Counted from the first letter of the stretch, positions 47,901 through 56,355 are shown. The stretch: DNA of 64,000 bases from Pontibacter silvestris (GCF_020907275.1 NZ_JAJJWI010000013.1:513-64512), one strand, 5' to 3'. Made by a program: numbers and translations. The notes: generated from the sequence alone by a model not told the origin.

Positions 47901-49608
47901 TCAGGAAGGCATTTTGAGTATGTACAATACGAAAAATGAAAAAATTTATGTTTACTACCAGAACTATAAAGTAGATGAGTCTGACGCTGCCCCTTATATT
48001 ATTGCCATTGCACAGGATATAACTGAACGAATGCTGGCAGAACAGGAAATGAAAAAAGCCAAAGAGGCAGCAGAAGAGTCGGCACGTGTAAAAGAAAACT
48101 TCCTGGCAAACATGAGCCATGAGATCCGAACACCGATGAATGGTATTCTGGGTATGACAGGCCTGATGGACAAAACCACGTTAAATGAGGTACAGCAAAA
48201 CTATTTAAAGATTATCCGCCAGTCTGCAGATAACCTACTGGTTATAATTAATGATGTACTGGACATTGCGAAAATAGAAGCAGGTAAAATTGAGCTGGAG
48301 GAAATTCCATTCAACTTAAATGAAACTATAACAGGTGCTTACCAGACATTAAAGTACAGAGCAGAAGAAAAAGAGTTAGCTTATTTAGTAGAGACCTCAC
48401 AGTTAGCAGAGCTTAACCTGGTCGGTGACCCTTACAGGTTAAACCAGGTACTTCTTAATCTGTTAAACAATGCCATAAAGTTTACAGAAGAAGGAAGCAT
48501 CGAACTCAAAACCAATGTACTGGAAGAAACAGAGGATAATGTTAAAATCGAATTCTCTGTGAAGGATACAGGTATCGGAGTACCAGAAGATAAAAAAGAA
48601 TATATTTTTGAAGGATTTACACAAGCATACTCCAGCACAACGCGCAAGTACGGGGGCAGTGGCTTAGGTTTGAGTATCTGTAAAACGCTTGTTGAGCTTC
48701 AGGGGGGGCGCATTTGGGTGGATAACAATAGCAGCACAAAAGGCAGCACCTTTAAGTTTACACTTTCTTATCCTAAGTCAAAGGATACAGTAAATGCTGC
48801 TGAATCTCATAATGAGGTTGATTATAGCAGCCTGGGTAAGCTACATGTGCTTTTAGCTGAAGATAATGAGGTTAATATATTCCTGGCGCAGTCCATCTTA
48901 GAGGGGTGGGGATTTGATGTTGATATTGCCCGAAACGGTTTGGAAGCGACACAATTGGCTGACAAAAACAGGTATGACATCATTCTGATGGATATTCAGA
49001 TGCCTGAAATGAGTGGCCTTGATGCAACTAATTATATCAGGAACAGCTCGGATGGAAATATAGCGGCTACTCCAATTATTGCACTTACAGCAAATGCCAT
49101 AAAAGGCGACGCGGAAAAGTATATGAAAGCTGGTATGGATGATTATATTTCCAAACCTTTCGAGGAAGAGGCACTTTTCTTAAAGATTTCTAAAAATGTA
49201 AGACAGAAGAAAAACAACATAACGGAAACAGAAGAAGACAGTATGGCCGTAACTTCAGAAGTACCTGAGCCCCCTTTATTCGATTTAGCTACTATAATTA
49301 AACTTTCAAGGGGTAACGAAGTTTTTATTAACAAAACAAAGCAGCTTTTTATAAATACTGTTCCTGAAACTGTTACTGACTTACAGGATAAATATAACCT
49401 GGCTGATTGGGCTGGTGTAGCCGCCGCCGCTCATAAACTGAAATCTACGATTGATACCATGCGTATTGAAAAGTTGCGCGACGTTATTCGGGAGATAGAA
49501 AAAGATTCGAAAGCCCAGGTAAACTTTCCTGTTATAAAAGAGAATATTCAACTTGTAGATCATGTAATTCGCCAGGTGGTACAGCAGCTTATCAAAGAAT
49601 TCGCCTAG
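44938..49608 (+). CDS. Multi-PAS hybrid histidine kinase with receiver and HPt domains
   Basis: A sensor kinase of 1556 residues with no membrane segment, so likely cytoplasmic. After an N-terminal coiled coil (1-40) come about eight PAS-type units (roughly 55-160, 180-270, 280-400, 410-530, 540-650, 660-780, 790-905 and 915-1030). Next are HisKA with phospho-His near 1061 (MSHEIRTPMNG), HATPase (LLNNAIKFT, GTGIGVP-like DTGIGVP, GGSGLGLSI), a receiver with Asp near 1352 (ILMDIQMPEM) and an HPt with His near 1499 (AAHKLKS). The ATG at 44938 is preferred to the TTG at 44935. It probably phosphorylates the adjacent NtrC-type regulator. Confidence 0.93.
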   Translation: MAEVQEYELALLRQQLEQERKLRLAAEELAQVKSEALEKALRAGKPTQLSSNDYTQLLCSILESLPNAALVTDANANILFINNSFGELFDLPQSAEEYVGFPVNLLEQQTLLVSVSSHNTSRTYAQEERFEEFTLQNGKVVERERISVSKSFDHNSTLWIYRDITAKHKLRVKNALQSEFHEEYPSPVLRLSFDGGVLYTNMAAQLLLQKISIKRFEAFRRLMFRKLSISEGITSTGTFETYVNSNYYLLSVSPFPEKGYANIYLTDITARRKAELELKESQNMVRNITRTVPNIIYVYDLDLDKNIYTNEHVQTVLGYNSSDIKAMDGNFFSTILCFEDLEKLYAHVYRIESTLDGEVVEVEYKVKDKAGNIKWLLCRETIYKRKKDKTVLQVIGSAKDVTESKLQSQELARQKEFYESVLNNIPSDIAVYNKELRYVFVNPMSVGNPDVRKWIIGKNNEEYSAYRNVPPEKMKSRGVHLLKALHEKRHIRFEEAVTNSKGETSYFIRNVSPVLDQKGEVSLIIGYGLNITELRKAQEEFIASESKNRAILAAIPDLMFIIDHEGTYLSMNDIDQEHLPVPKEEIVGNNLKSTLPAALAKRFMELITEVLTSNQPARIEYDLSLSDGIKYYEGRIVQYSSNQVLIIIRDYTEQKKAELEIQEKNELIRQVIDTSPNLIFVKDSNGYYTLANKTLADLYGCSIEDIIGKHDVEIHALPDEVARFDEADRKVIQERQEVQFEGSFTKISGEEFWFHTVKRPLILKDKEVSVLGVGSDITEERLANERLEKSEELHRLLSENSKDLICLHDLDGTYIYVSKAVHELIGYNPEELIGTSPLDYSHPDDIHITLNHGIDQAILGKPNTVIQHRKRNKQGEYIWFETIIKPIYDAGGNVIKLQSSSRDITEQRSANESLRDSEKKYKDLVKYSQAYILSHDLQGHILSVNPYLLNSLGYLEDEVVGKQIKEFFPKVEENKFKEYLERYNSKTVQEGILSMYNTKNEKIYVYYQNYKVDESDAAPYIIAIAQDITERMLAEQEMKKAKEAAEESARVKENFLANMSHEIRTPMNGILGMTGLMDKTTLNEVQQNYLKIIRQSADNLLVIINDVLDIAKIEAGKIELEEIPFNLNETITGAYQTLKYRAEEKELAYLVETSQLAELNLVGDPYRLNQVLLNLLNNAIKFTEEGSIELKTNVLEETEDNVKIEFSVKDTGIGVPEDKKEYIFEGFTQAYSSTTRKYGGSGLGLSICKTLVELQGGRIWVDNNSSTKGSTFKFTLSYPKSKDTVNAAESHNEVDYSSLGKLHVLLAEDNEVNIFLAQSILEGWGFDVDIARNGLEATQLADKNRYDIILMDIQMPEMSGLDATNYIRNSSDGNIAATPIIALTANAIKGDAEKYMKAGMDDYISKPFEEEALFLKISKNVRQKKNNITETEEDSMAVTSEVPEPPLFDLATIIKLSRGNEVFINKTKQLFINTVPETVTDLQDKYNLADWAGVAAAAHKLKSTIDTMRIEKLRDVIREIEKDSKAQVNFPVIKENIQLVDHVIRQVVQQLIKEFA

Positions 49609-49861
49609 AATTTACCTACCAGTGTTTTGGCTGTGGGGCTATGGAAAAGCCTTGCGTTATTGCTATACCATAAAAAAGGCTTTTAACGGCAGTAAGGTTT
49701 GAAGCTGGAAAGCAAGAACCTAAAGGAAGGTTCGCTCTTCTGTAAGCGTAAGAGCGAAAGCTGGCTAATGATGCTTTTTGAAAAAGGATTCTGTTATTTA
49801 ACACTAGGCCTTAAGATTCGTATGTAAAATTCTACGCAACGTATAATGTAATCATTTTTAC

Positions 49862-51022
49862 ATGCCGGAAAATATCCCTCATCTTCAAGATATTATTAAA
49901 TTACGCCAGCAACTCCACCAGTACCCGGAATTATCATCACAAGAGTATACTACGGCAAAGCGGGTAGTAGAACACTTGCACCAGTATCATCCCGATAACA
50001 TTATTTCAAATATTGGCGGTACAGGCGTGGCTGCTGTATTTGAAGGTAAAGACCCGAAGGGCCCTACCATTTTGTTCCGAGCAGAACTAGATGCGTTGCC
50101 CATACTAGAGACAGGCGTTGCTCTTTATAAATCTCAGACAGAAAATGTTGCGCACTTGTGCGGGCATGACGGACATATGGCTATACTAGCTGGTGTGGGA
50201 AGCCTGCTGACACAACAAAGGCCTAACAAAGGGAAAGTGATTCTTCTCTTTCAACCTGCAGAAGAAACAGGTGCCGGAGCCTGGTCTGTCGTACAAGACA
50301 AGCAATTTCAGGAACTGAAGCCAGACTATGTTTTTGCCTTGCATAATCTACCAGGTGTACCTCTGCATCAGATAATTATCCGAACAGGTGTTTTTGCAGC
50401 AGCTTCGACAGGTATTATTACAGAGTTCCTTGGTAAACCCTCTCATGCAGCAGAACCGGAAAATGGCATCAATCCAGGTTTAGCTATGGCAGAGTTAGTG
50501 CAGAAGCTTAATAAATTAGTGCAGCATGAAAACCAGTTCCAGAATCTTGCTCTCCTGACTGTTATTCATGCTCGGTTAGGAGAGATCGCTTTTGGAACAA
50601 ACCCCGGCTTTGCCACCGTTATGGCTACATTAAGAGCATATCAGCCAGAAGACTTTGAAAAGCTGAAGCTACAGGCAGAAAGTGCGGCTAAGTCAGTAGC
50701 TGATAAGTATAAGCTGAAGAATAGTGTTACTTATGTAGAGGAATTTCCGGCCACGGTAAACAATCAGGAATGCGTGCAGTTGGTAAAGAAAGCTGCGGAG
50801 AAACTGCACCTGCAGGTAGAACATGCTGCTACTCCTTTCAGATGGTCTGAAGACTTCGGGCATTTCACCAGTAAGTATAAAGGTGCTTTATTTGGTATTG
50901 GTTCAGGCATTGACCAACCCCAGCTTCACCACTCTGATTATGACTTTCCTGACGAGCTCATTGAAACCGGGGCTAAAATGTTTCTTGCTGTTGCTCAGGA
51001 GATATGGCAATTTGAATCTTGA
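49862..51022 (+). CDS. M20-family amidohydrolase
   Basis: A 386-residue metallo-amidohydrolase of the hippurate/IAA-amino-acid hydrolase (M20D) group. Seen: RQQLHQYPELSSQEYTTAK at the N-terminus, the metal-ligand segment HLCGHDGHMAIL near residue 98, LFQPAEETGAGA with two Glu, FALHNLPG, and a C-terminal LHHSDYDFPDE. These enzymes cleave N-acyl amino acids. It precedes an alanine-racemase-like gene by 141 bases, so the pair may process D- or N-acyl amino acids, which is inference. Confidence 0.88.
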   Translation: MPENIPHLQDIIKLRQQLHQYPELSSQEYTTAKRVVEHLHQYHPDNIISNIGGTGVAAVFEGKDPKGPTILFRAELDALPILETGVALYKSQTENVAHLCGHDGHMAILAGVGSLLTQQRPNKGKVILLFQPAEETGAGAWSVVQDKQFQELKPDYVFALHNLPGVPLHQIIIRTGVFAAASTGIITEFLGKPSHAAEPENGINPGLAMAELVQKLNKLVQHENQFQNLALLTVIHARLGEIAFGTNPGFATVMATLRAYQPEDFEKLKLQAESAAKSVADKYKLKNSVTYVEEFPATVNNQECVQLVKKAAEKLHLQVEHAATPFRWSEDFGHFTSKYKGALFGIGSGIDQPQLHHSDYDFPDELIETGAKMFLAVAQEIWQFES

Positions 51023-51163
51023 TAGCTAATTTATTTACTGCTGCAGAAAGTTACTAAAAAACCTTATGTTTCCTTTAGTATTTATAATTCTCCAATAATC
51101 TTAGAAACAGTAGATACCTGTGCTCTTAGAGTTTTTTTATAAACCATCCCAAAACGACAACTA

Positions 51164-52315
51164 ATGCACCCTAGTTCCTACATTGAAATAAACAGGTCAG
51201 CACTTAAGAACAACATAGATTTTATAAAAAAAAGAATTGGCCCAGATGTCCAGTTCTCTTCCGTTATCAAAGGTAATGCTTATGGGCATGGTATTGAGGA
51301 ATTTGGCCCTATAGCCCAGGGGAGCGGTGTGAACCATTTCTCTGTGTTCAGTGCGGACGAAGCCTTTAGGTTATTTGAAGCCCTCCCCGCTCCTGCTACA
51401 ATTATGGTGATGGGTTATATCGATAATTCTGAACTGGAGTGGGTAATAAAGAATGAGATAGAATTTTTTGTTTTCGAATTGGATAGGCTGGAGTCAGCTA
51501 TAAGTATTGCAAAAAGGATAAAGAAGCCAGCAAAAATACACCTCGAACTCGAAACGGGTATGTACCGATCTGGCTTCGATGGTGCTACATTATCTCAGGC
51601 TGTTTCAATGCTTCAGGCACAACAGGAAAATGTACAGCTACAGGGTGTTTGCACGCACTATGCAGGTGCAGAAAATTTGCATAACCACGAAAGAGTTATG
51701 GCTCAGTATACAAGCTTTAATCAGCAGGTAAAAGAGCTGGAAAATAAACATCTAAAACCTAAGCTGAAGCACACAGCTTGTTCTGCTGCAACAATGGCTT
51801 ATCCTAAAACTCAGATGGACATGGTGCGCATTGGTATTATGCAATATGGTTTCTGGCCCAGCCCTGAAACTTATGGACAATATATTGCTCAAAATGAAAA
51901 TATGCAGGACCCTCTTCATCGCCTGATAACCTGGAAAAGCCACATTATGAGCTTAAAGCATGTACCCGAAGGCGCTTATGTTGGTTATGGAACATCTTAC
52001 CAGGCTTCGCAAGACATGATAATGGCAGTCATACCGGTTGGTTATGCCTGGGGCTACAGCCGTTCACTAAGCAATCAGGGGCAAGTGCTCATACGGGGGC
52101 ATTATGCAGGTGTGGTAGGCATTGTAAATATGAACGTTATGATGGTAGATGTGACAAACATTGCGGGAGTAAGAAAAGATGATGAAGTAGTATTGCTTGG
52201 AACGCAGGGTGATAAAAGTATAACTGTGGCTTCTTTTGGTGAACGTAGTACGCAGTTAAATTACGAACTCCTTACCCGTTTACCTGTAAACATACCGCGA
52301 AACATAGTTGACTAA
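51164..52315 (+). CDS. alr: Alanine racemase-like PLP enzyme
   Basis: A 383-residue fold-type III PLP enzyme. The PLP lysine is Lys36 in VIKGNAYGHG, and the VIPVGYAWGYSR segment contains the second catalytic Tyr. Two consensus positions deviate: YADG becomes YAWG, and the usual G-R-(V/I)-C-M-D loop reads GIVNMNVMMVD, with Asp replaced by Asn. It is stand-alone, whereas many Bacteroidota carry alanine racemase fused to MurF. It could be a secondary alanine racemase or a racemase for another amino acid. Confidence 0.8.
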   Translation: MHPSSYIEINRSALKNNIDFIKKRIGPDVQFSSVIKGNAYGHGIEEFGPIAQGSGVNHFSVFSADEAFRLFEALPAPATIMVMGYIDNSELEWVIKNEIEFFVFELDRLESAISIAKRIKKPAKIHLELETGMYRSGFDGATLSQAVSMLQAQQENVQLQGVCTHYAGAENLHNHERVMAQYTSFNQQVKELENKHLKPKLKHTACSAATMAYPKTQMDMVRIGIMQYGFWPSPETYGQYIAQNENMQDPLHRLITWKSHIMSLKHVPEGAYVGYGTSYQASQDMIMAVIPVGYAWGYSRSLSNQGQVLIRGHYAGVVGIVNMNVMMVDVTNIAGVRKDDEVVLLGTQGDKSITVASFGERSTQLNYELLTRLPVNIPRNIVD

Positions 52316-52399
52316 TTCTAAAGCAGCCACTATTGCACTTCATCGTTACCTGCAACAGACAAAGCATCAACTTTTCTGAGCTATGTTTTCAGTCACAAA

Positions 52400-53236
52400 T
52401 CAGTCATTTAAGCTGTAGCCACAGTTATAGCAGTAGTTGGCGTCCATGGCATGGCCTTCTTTGTGGCAATTGGGACACACACGTGTAACAGTCTCTTTCT
52501 CTGATCTGGCCAATTCTACAGATACAATACCAGTTGGCACTGCTATGACACCATAGCCCATAACCATGACTAAGCTGGCCAAAATCTGCCCTAAAGGGGT
52601 GGCCGGTGCAATATCACCATAGCCCACGGTTGTAAGCGTAACAATTGTCCAGTAAATACTAGTAGGTATACTGGTAAAACCACTCGCAGCGCCTTCTATA
52701 ATGTACATCAGGGAGCCAATAATAACCACAACGGTTAAAACAGCACCCAGGAAGACCGTAATTTTAGCTAAGCTTGCCCGCAGTGCCTTCGATAAAACCT
52801 GCCCCTCATTAATAAAACGTGTAAGCTTAAAAATGCGGGCAGCACGCAACAGGCGCAACGACCGTATCACCAGCAGATACTGAGAACCAACTACTATAAG
52901 GCTCAGATAGGTTGGAACAATGGCTAAAAAATCAACTACCCCGAAAAAAGAAAAAATATATTTAAGTGGTTTAGGTGTGCTATAAATCCGCAACAGGTAC
53001 TCCAGTGTAAAAATAATGGTAAAAGACCACTCAGCAATGTTAAACCAATCCAGGTACAGAATCCGGTATCTGGAAATGCTTTCGAGACATACCGTCAGGA
53101 CACTAGCTAAAATTAATACAAGCAATACAACATCAAAAGCTTTACCGCCGGCAGTATCAGCCTCAAAAATTATTGCATAGAGTTTCTTTTTTAGATTAGT
53201 TACTGTTTTACTGGCCATATACTTTTGCTTATACAT
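52400..53236 (-). CDS. Voltage-gated-type K+ channel with C-terminal zinc ribbon
   Basis: A 278-residue six-helix channel. An S4-like segment with spaced arginines is visible (IRSLRLLRAARIFKLTRF), as is the selectivity filter in TLTTVGYGDIAPATP. The C-terminus carries CxxC-x11-CxxC (Cys254, 257, 269, 272), a zinc-ribbon pattern. The likely role is K+ flux across the inner membrane. Convergent with the racemase gene. An in-frame ATG at codon 8 is an alternative start. Confidence 0.9.
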   Translation of the reverse strand: MYKQKYMASKTVTNLKKKLYAIIFEADTAGGKAFDVVLLVLILASVLTVCLESISRYRILYLDWFNIAEWSFTIIFTLEYLLRIYSTPKPLKYIFSFFGVVDFLAIVPTYLSLIVVGSQYLLVIRSLRLLRAARIFKLTRFINEGQVLSKALRASLAKITVFLGAVLTVVVIIGSLMYIIEGAASGFTSIPTSIYWTIVTLTTVGYGDIAPATPLGQILASLVMVMGYGVIAVPTGIVSVELARSEKETVTRVCPNCHKEGHAMDANYCYNCGYSLND

Positions 53237-53380
53237 AAACTAGAGCTTACGAAAAAGCTTCTATAAGAAATAAATGTGCCTCATCGGCTTCTTCAAAAGC
53301 CGAACTTACCATTCACTCCCTTATCTAAACTCTTTACTGTCAGATACTGAACAGCCCTTGCTGCCATCTTAAAATATTAT

Positions 53381-54775
53381 CTAATTATTGATGGTGGACA
53401 TTATCTGCAACGAATCGCTTTTTAGTTTTGATGACAAATAAGTACTTATACGAGTTTCGAACTCCTCTATTTTAGCAGATGCTGTTGCTGATACCTGTCT
53501 TCTGTTCCTGGCTTGGGCTTGCGCAGGTAGTTTCCAGTCAATCATCACCAGTGTTATAGTATCTGCTTTTGCCTGGCTGGTTGTGCTGACCATATCTCCT
53601 ATCTGCACTTTCTGTATTTCCGGGAAAAGCAGTTTTAAATCTTCTGTAGCAGATCCGGAGCGGGTCAGCACACTTTGTGCGGCCCGAACACTATCAGCTC
53701 TTTGTGCCTGCAGTTTTTGAATTTCTAATGTTTTTAAAAAGTCACGGGTAAGGTTGTTTGTCAGGTCTGTAGCCATCCGCTGCACATCTTCTGCCGAAAC
53801 ATCCAGCTGTACAAGCCTTACTTTGTAGTTCTCTAATGAATTTTTCTGCAGTACCTCGTTATACTGCCCTACCAGGTTATCTTCTACAGTGTTGCCTACA
53901 CTATATATTTTAATGTAATTCAGGGTATCCTCCTCCTGTATTTCCCATTTAATAATCTCGTTATTCCGGGAAGCAAAGTCACTGATGATCAGGCTTTCAA
54001 TTTTCTTACGCGTCTGCACCCCCTGGTAAATATTGTAAAGAAAATAAACGCTTGGCAGTACCACTATCACCAGCATTACTGCCATTATCCGTGCTACTTT
54101 TTTCTCCTTATCCTTATTAATATAGTCCTTTGTGTGAAACTTCAGGTACTTTACAATCAGGAAAGTGGCAAGGCTGATGAAAACAGCGTTGATAAAGAAA
54201 AGGTAAAAGCCACCGAAAAAGAAATCCAGTCGTCCTAAAGCCAAACCATAACCCGCTGTACAAAGTGGCGGCATGAGGGCAGTTGCAATAGCCACCCCTG
54301 GTATAGCATTAGATTTATCGGACCTAGAGATAGAAACAATACCTGCCAGCCCGCCAAAAAAAGCCACCATGACATCTAACAACGTAGGCTGTGTGCGGGC
54401 AAGCAACTCATTGGTTGGCTCCCCAAGAGGTGTTACCTTAAAGTATAAGGTGCTTACTATTAAACCGGCAAGGGCAGCTACTCCTAAGTTTTTGAGAGAT
54501 GCGATCAGCATTTCCCGGTCGTTAATGCCTACAGAAAGACCTACTCCCAGAATAGGAGACATAAGCGGAGAAACTAACATAGCCCCAATAATAACTGCAC
54601 CAGAACCTGTATCAAGGCCGATAGAAGCCAGCATGGCAGAACACATCAGCATCCAGGTATTATTACCCCTGATTGGGATTTTTTCATTTATCTCCCGGAT
54701 TGTTCCCGGCTCATCCGTCTCATGCAGGATATTAAAAACATGATCCAGCGTTCTTTTGAAGGCATCAAAAATCAT
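53381..54775 (-). CDS. DUF389/TIGR00341 membrane protein
   Basis: A 464-residue protein. The N-terminal half has about six hydrophobic segments with the family motifs GSGAVIIGAMLVSPLMSPILG and GVAIATALMPPLCTAGYGLAL. The C-terminal half is soluble and rich in coiled coil (roughly 265-464). The family is widespread and of unknown function; its TM core has been compared to transporters. A single TGA-N6-TCA dyad (54840-54851) lies 65 bp upstream, but without a good -7 box, so I do not claim regulation. Confidence 0.85.
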   Translation of the reverse strand: MIFDAFKRTLDHVFNILHETDEPGTIREINEKIPIRGNNTWMLMCSAMLASIGLDTGSGAVIIGAMLVSPLMSPILGVGLSVGINDREMLIASLKNLGVAALAGLIVSTLYFKVTPLGEPTNELLARTQPTLLDVMVAFFGGLAGIVSISRSDKSNAIPGVAIATALMPPLCTAGYGLALGRLDFFFGGFYLFFINAVFISLATFLIVKYLKFHTKDYINKDKEKKVARIMAVMLVIVVLPSVYFLYNIYQGVQTRKKIESLIISDFASRNNEIIKWEIQEEDTLNYIKIYSVGNTVEDNLVGQYNEVLQKNSLENYKVRLVQLDVSAEDVQRMATDLTNNLTRDFLKTLEIQKLQAQRADSVRAAQSVLTRSGSATEDLKLLFPEIQKVQIGDMVSTTSQAKADTITLVMIDWKLPAQAQARNRRQVSATASAKIEEFETRISTYLSSKLKSDSLQIMSTINN

Positions 54776-54949
54776 ATAAAGGATAAATATTCAGCTGCAA
54801 AAATAAGCGAATATTTAATATGCCAGCGGGCATTATATTTGAGTTATATCAGAGATAATTTAACTAAAATTATAATTAACCATTTTCAGTACTATCAATA
54901 TTCCTCTTGTTATAGTTTACGCGTTTGATCAGCTTATATAAATATCTGT

Positions 54950-54987
54950 GGCTAAAAAAGAAAATCACACCTAAAATAAGTGTGGTT
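54950..54987 (-). terminator. Intrinsic terminator downstream of universal stress gene region
   Basis: On the minus strand an 8-bp stem (AACCACAC with GTGTGATT, one G-U pair) and a 9-nt loop is followed directly by TTCTTTTTT. It lies about 480 bases past the stress-protein stop and about 120 bases past the small reading frame at 55105-55239, so it may end a longer transcript that includes that frame. Confidence 0.6.
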
Positions 54988-55104
54988 TATGCTCACATTT
55001 CCAAAAATTATATTAAAGGTGCCTTCCTATTCATGAAGAGTATGCTCCAAAGGTAGTTCTTTACTCATTTGCTGATACAGGTATAGTATGTTCTTCCAAA
55101 GATC

Positions 55105-55239
55105 TTAAAAATAAGGTTTACATATGGTAAATTCTTCCATAGCCTGCAGGGCCATAACTCGTTGGCTATACTTCTCTTTAAACTGTCTGATAAACCTAAT
55201 AAGCCATTCTGCTTGGCTAGCCCCTGTACAGGAGCACAT
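55105..55239 (-). pseudogene. Possible small gene or decayed coding remnant
   Basis: A 44-codon ATG frame (begins MCSCTGASQAEWLIRFIRQF, ends EEFTICKPYF) with amphipathic, protein-like composition. The same frame continues past its TAA as DLWKNILYLYQQMSKELPLE and further until a TAG near 55030. A second overlapping frame is also open here without a start codon. It may be a short real protein or a gene broken by stops. The helical pattern and an E-L-x3-H-x3-E motif faintly recall hemerythrin-type domains, but that is weak. Confidence 0.25.
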
Positions 55240-55463
55240 AATGAATCAGTACAAAATTTATCTTTAGCACATAAAAGAGAAAACCCACTGTACCTCCAGC
55301 TTTAAATAAGTAAGCAGAAGATTGTACTTGCACCTCCTAACCTCGCAGTACTCCCACTTCTTACAGCTTTGTTATTAACATAATTACAGCCTATTGCTGA
55401 TGAAGCAGATTAAGAATTTTGTATTCCGGTTGCCTCTAGTATTTTCTTTGCCTGCAATTCTTT

Positions 55464-56336
55464 TTATTTGCTGATACAATTGGCACAACACCCGGAACAA
55501 GGTTTTTTCTTTACTTGCTTAAACGTCAGTAGCGGAATGCGTGTATGGTAGGCCAGTGTTTTCGTGTAATTGTTTCTAAAGAGGCGCTTCATCAGGTGGT
55601 TGTCTTGTGTAGCCAGAATCAGCATATCAGCCTCGTTAAGTTCTGCAAAATCGCTGATGCCCTCCAGCAAATCGTCTTCTTCCAACAGCTTAAGCTCAAT
55701 AACTTTACTATCCAATTGCTTTTGAACGTCCTGCATAGCTGCTTTGATACTGCTTAACTGCTTGCGGTCATTTTTGCTGATAACCTGCACTAGGGTTAGC
55801 CTCGCATCTGCCTGCCTTGTAAAATTTGCTATTTGTTGCAGTACCTTATTATCCTTATCCGTAAAGTCGGTTGCAAACACCAGGCGACTAAGCTTTTTAT
55901 ACGGTACCATAGTAGGCACCACCATTACCGGACAGGAAACTAACTCCATAATAACAGCTGCATGGTCCTTATCAGAAGCAGCGCTAACCTCAGGCAAGAC
56001 ATCAGCCTCCATCAATACCAGGTCAACCTTATAATCGAGAACAACAGCCTTGATTATATCTTTAAGGCTCCCAGGCCTGACCACACATTCGAATGGCACA
56101 TGCTCTTTTTTTGAGTTACAGCTTAAAACTCTGTCTCCAATTGCTCTAAGCGCATGTATCTTGTTTGTTTGCTCAGTATAGGTCAGGCCTAATGTTCCTG
56201 AAGTGTTCAGCAATAAAAGTTCTGAATTCAGTGCTGCTGCAAACTGCCCCGCATAACTAAGTAACAGCAAAGCCTCTGCAGCCTTATCGATATCTACTGG
56301 TATTAAAATTTTATTGATTGTGCTCGCCTTGTTCAT
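55464..56336 (-). CDS. Universal stress protein (tandem USP) with Cys-rich tail
   Basis: A 290-residue protein with two USP-like halves: ILIPVDIDKAAEALLLLSYA at the start and SRLVFATDFTDKDNKVLQQI near 150. It ends in a cysteine cluster, C-x2-C-C-x2-C (Cys280, 283, 284, 287), unusual for the family and suggestive of metal or redox sensing. The promoter has the same double FNR-type site as the cbb3 operons. Single-gene unit directly downstream of the ccoG cluster on the same strand. Confidence 0.87.
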   Translation of the reverse strand: MNKASTINKILIPVDIDKAAEALLLLSYAGQFAAALNSELLLLNTSGTLGLTYTEQTNKIHALRAIGDRVLSCNSKKEHVPFECVVRPGSLKDIIKAVVLDYKVDLVLMEADVLPEVSAASDKDHAAVIMELVSCPVMVVPTMVPYKKLSRLVFATDFTDKDNKVLQQIANFTRQADARLTLVQVISKNDRKQLSSIKAAMQDVQKQLDSKVIELKLLEEDDLLEGISDFAELNEADMLILATQDNHLMKRLFRNNYTKTLAYHTRIPLLTFKQVKKKPCSGCCANCISK

Positions 56337-56355
56337 AGTCTTCCGATTAGTTTAA

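Larger units (their letters stand above)
54776..55463. other. Long intergenic region, 688 bp, with possible gene remnant
   Basis: This spacer between the DUF389 gene and the universal stress gene holds a minus-strand terminator-like hairpin (54950-54987) and a possible small or decayed reading frame (55105-55239, described separately). It also carries a 13-bp direct repeat, ATTTGCTGATACA, at 55067-55079 and 55466-55478; the second copy overlaps the end of the stress gene. The remainder is AT-rich and shows no supported gene. Confidence 0.5.

Noticed and set aside
45120..49600. Several long minus-strand and out-of-frame open frames over the hybrid kinase, antiporter and cbb3 genes
   Set aside because: They are shadows of well-supported genes with clear domains in the other frame.
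49731..49758. A nine-base-pair inverted repeat after the hybrid kinase gene
   Set aside because: No T-run follows and the distance from the stop codon is over 120 bases, so I do not call it a terminator.
54840..54851. TGA-N6-TCA dyad upstream of the DUF389 gene
   Set aside because: There is no second dyad at 22 bp and no good -7 box at 33 bp; single matches are expected by chance.
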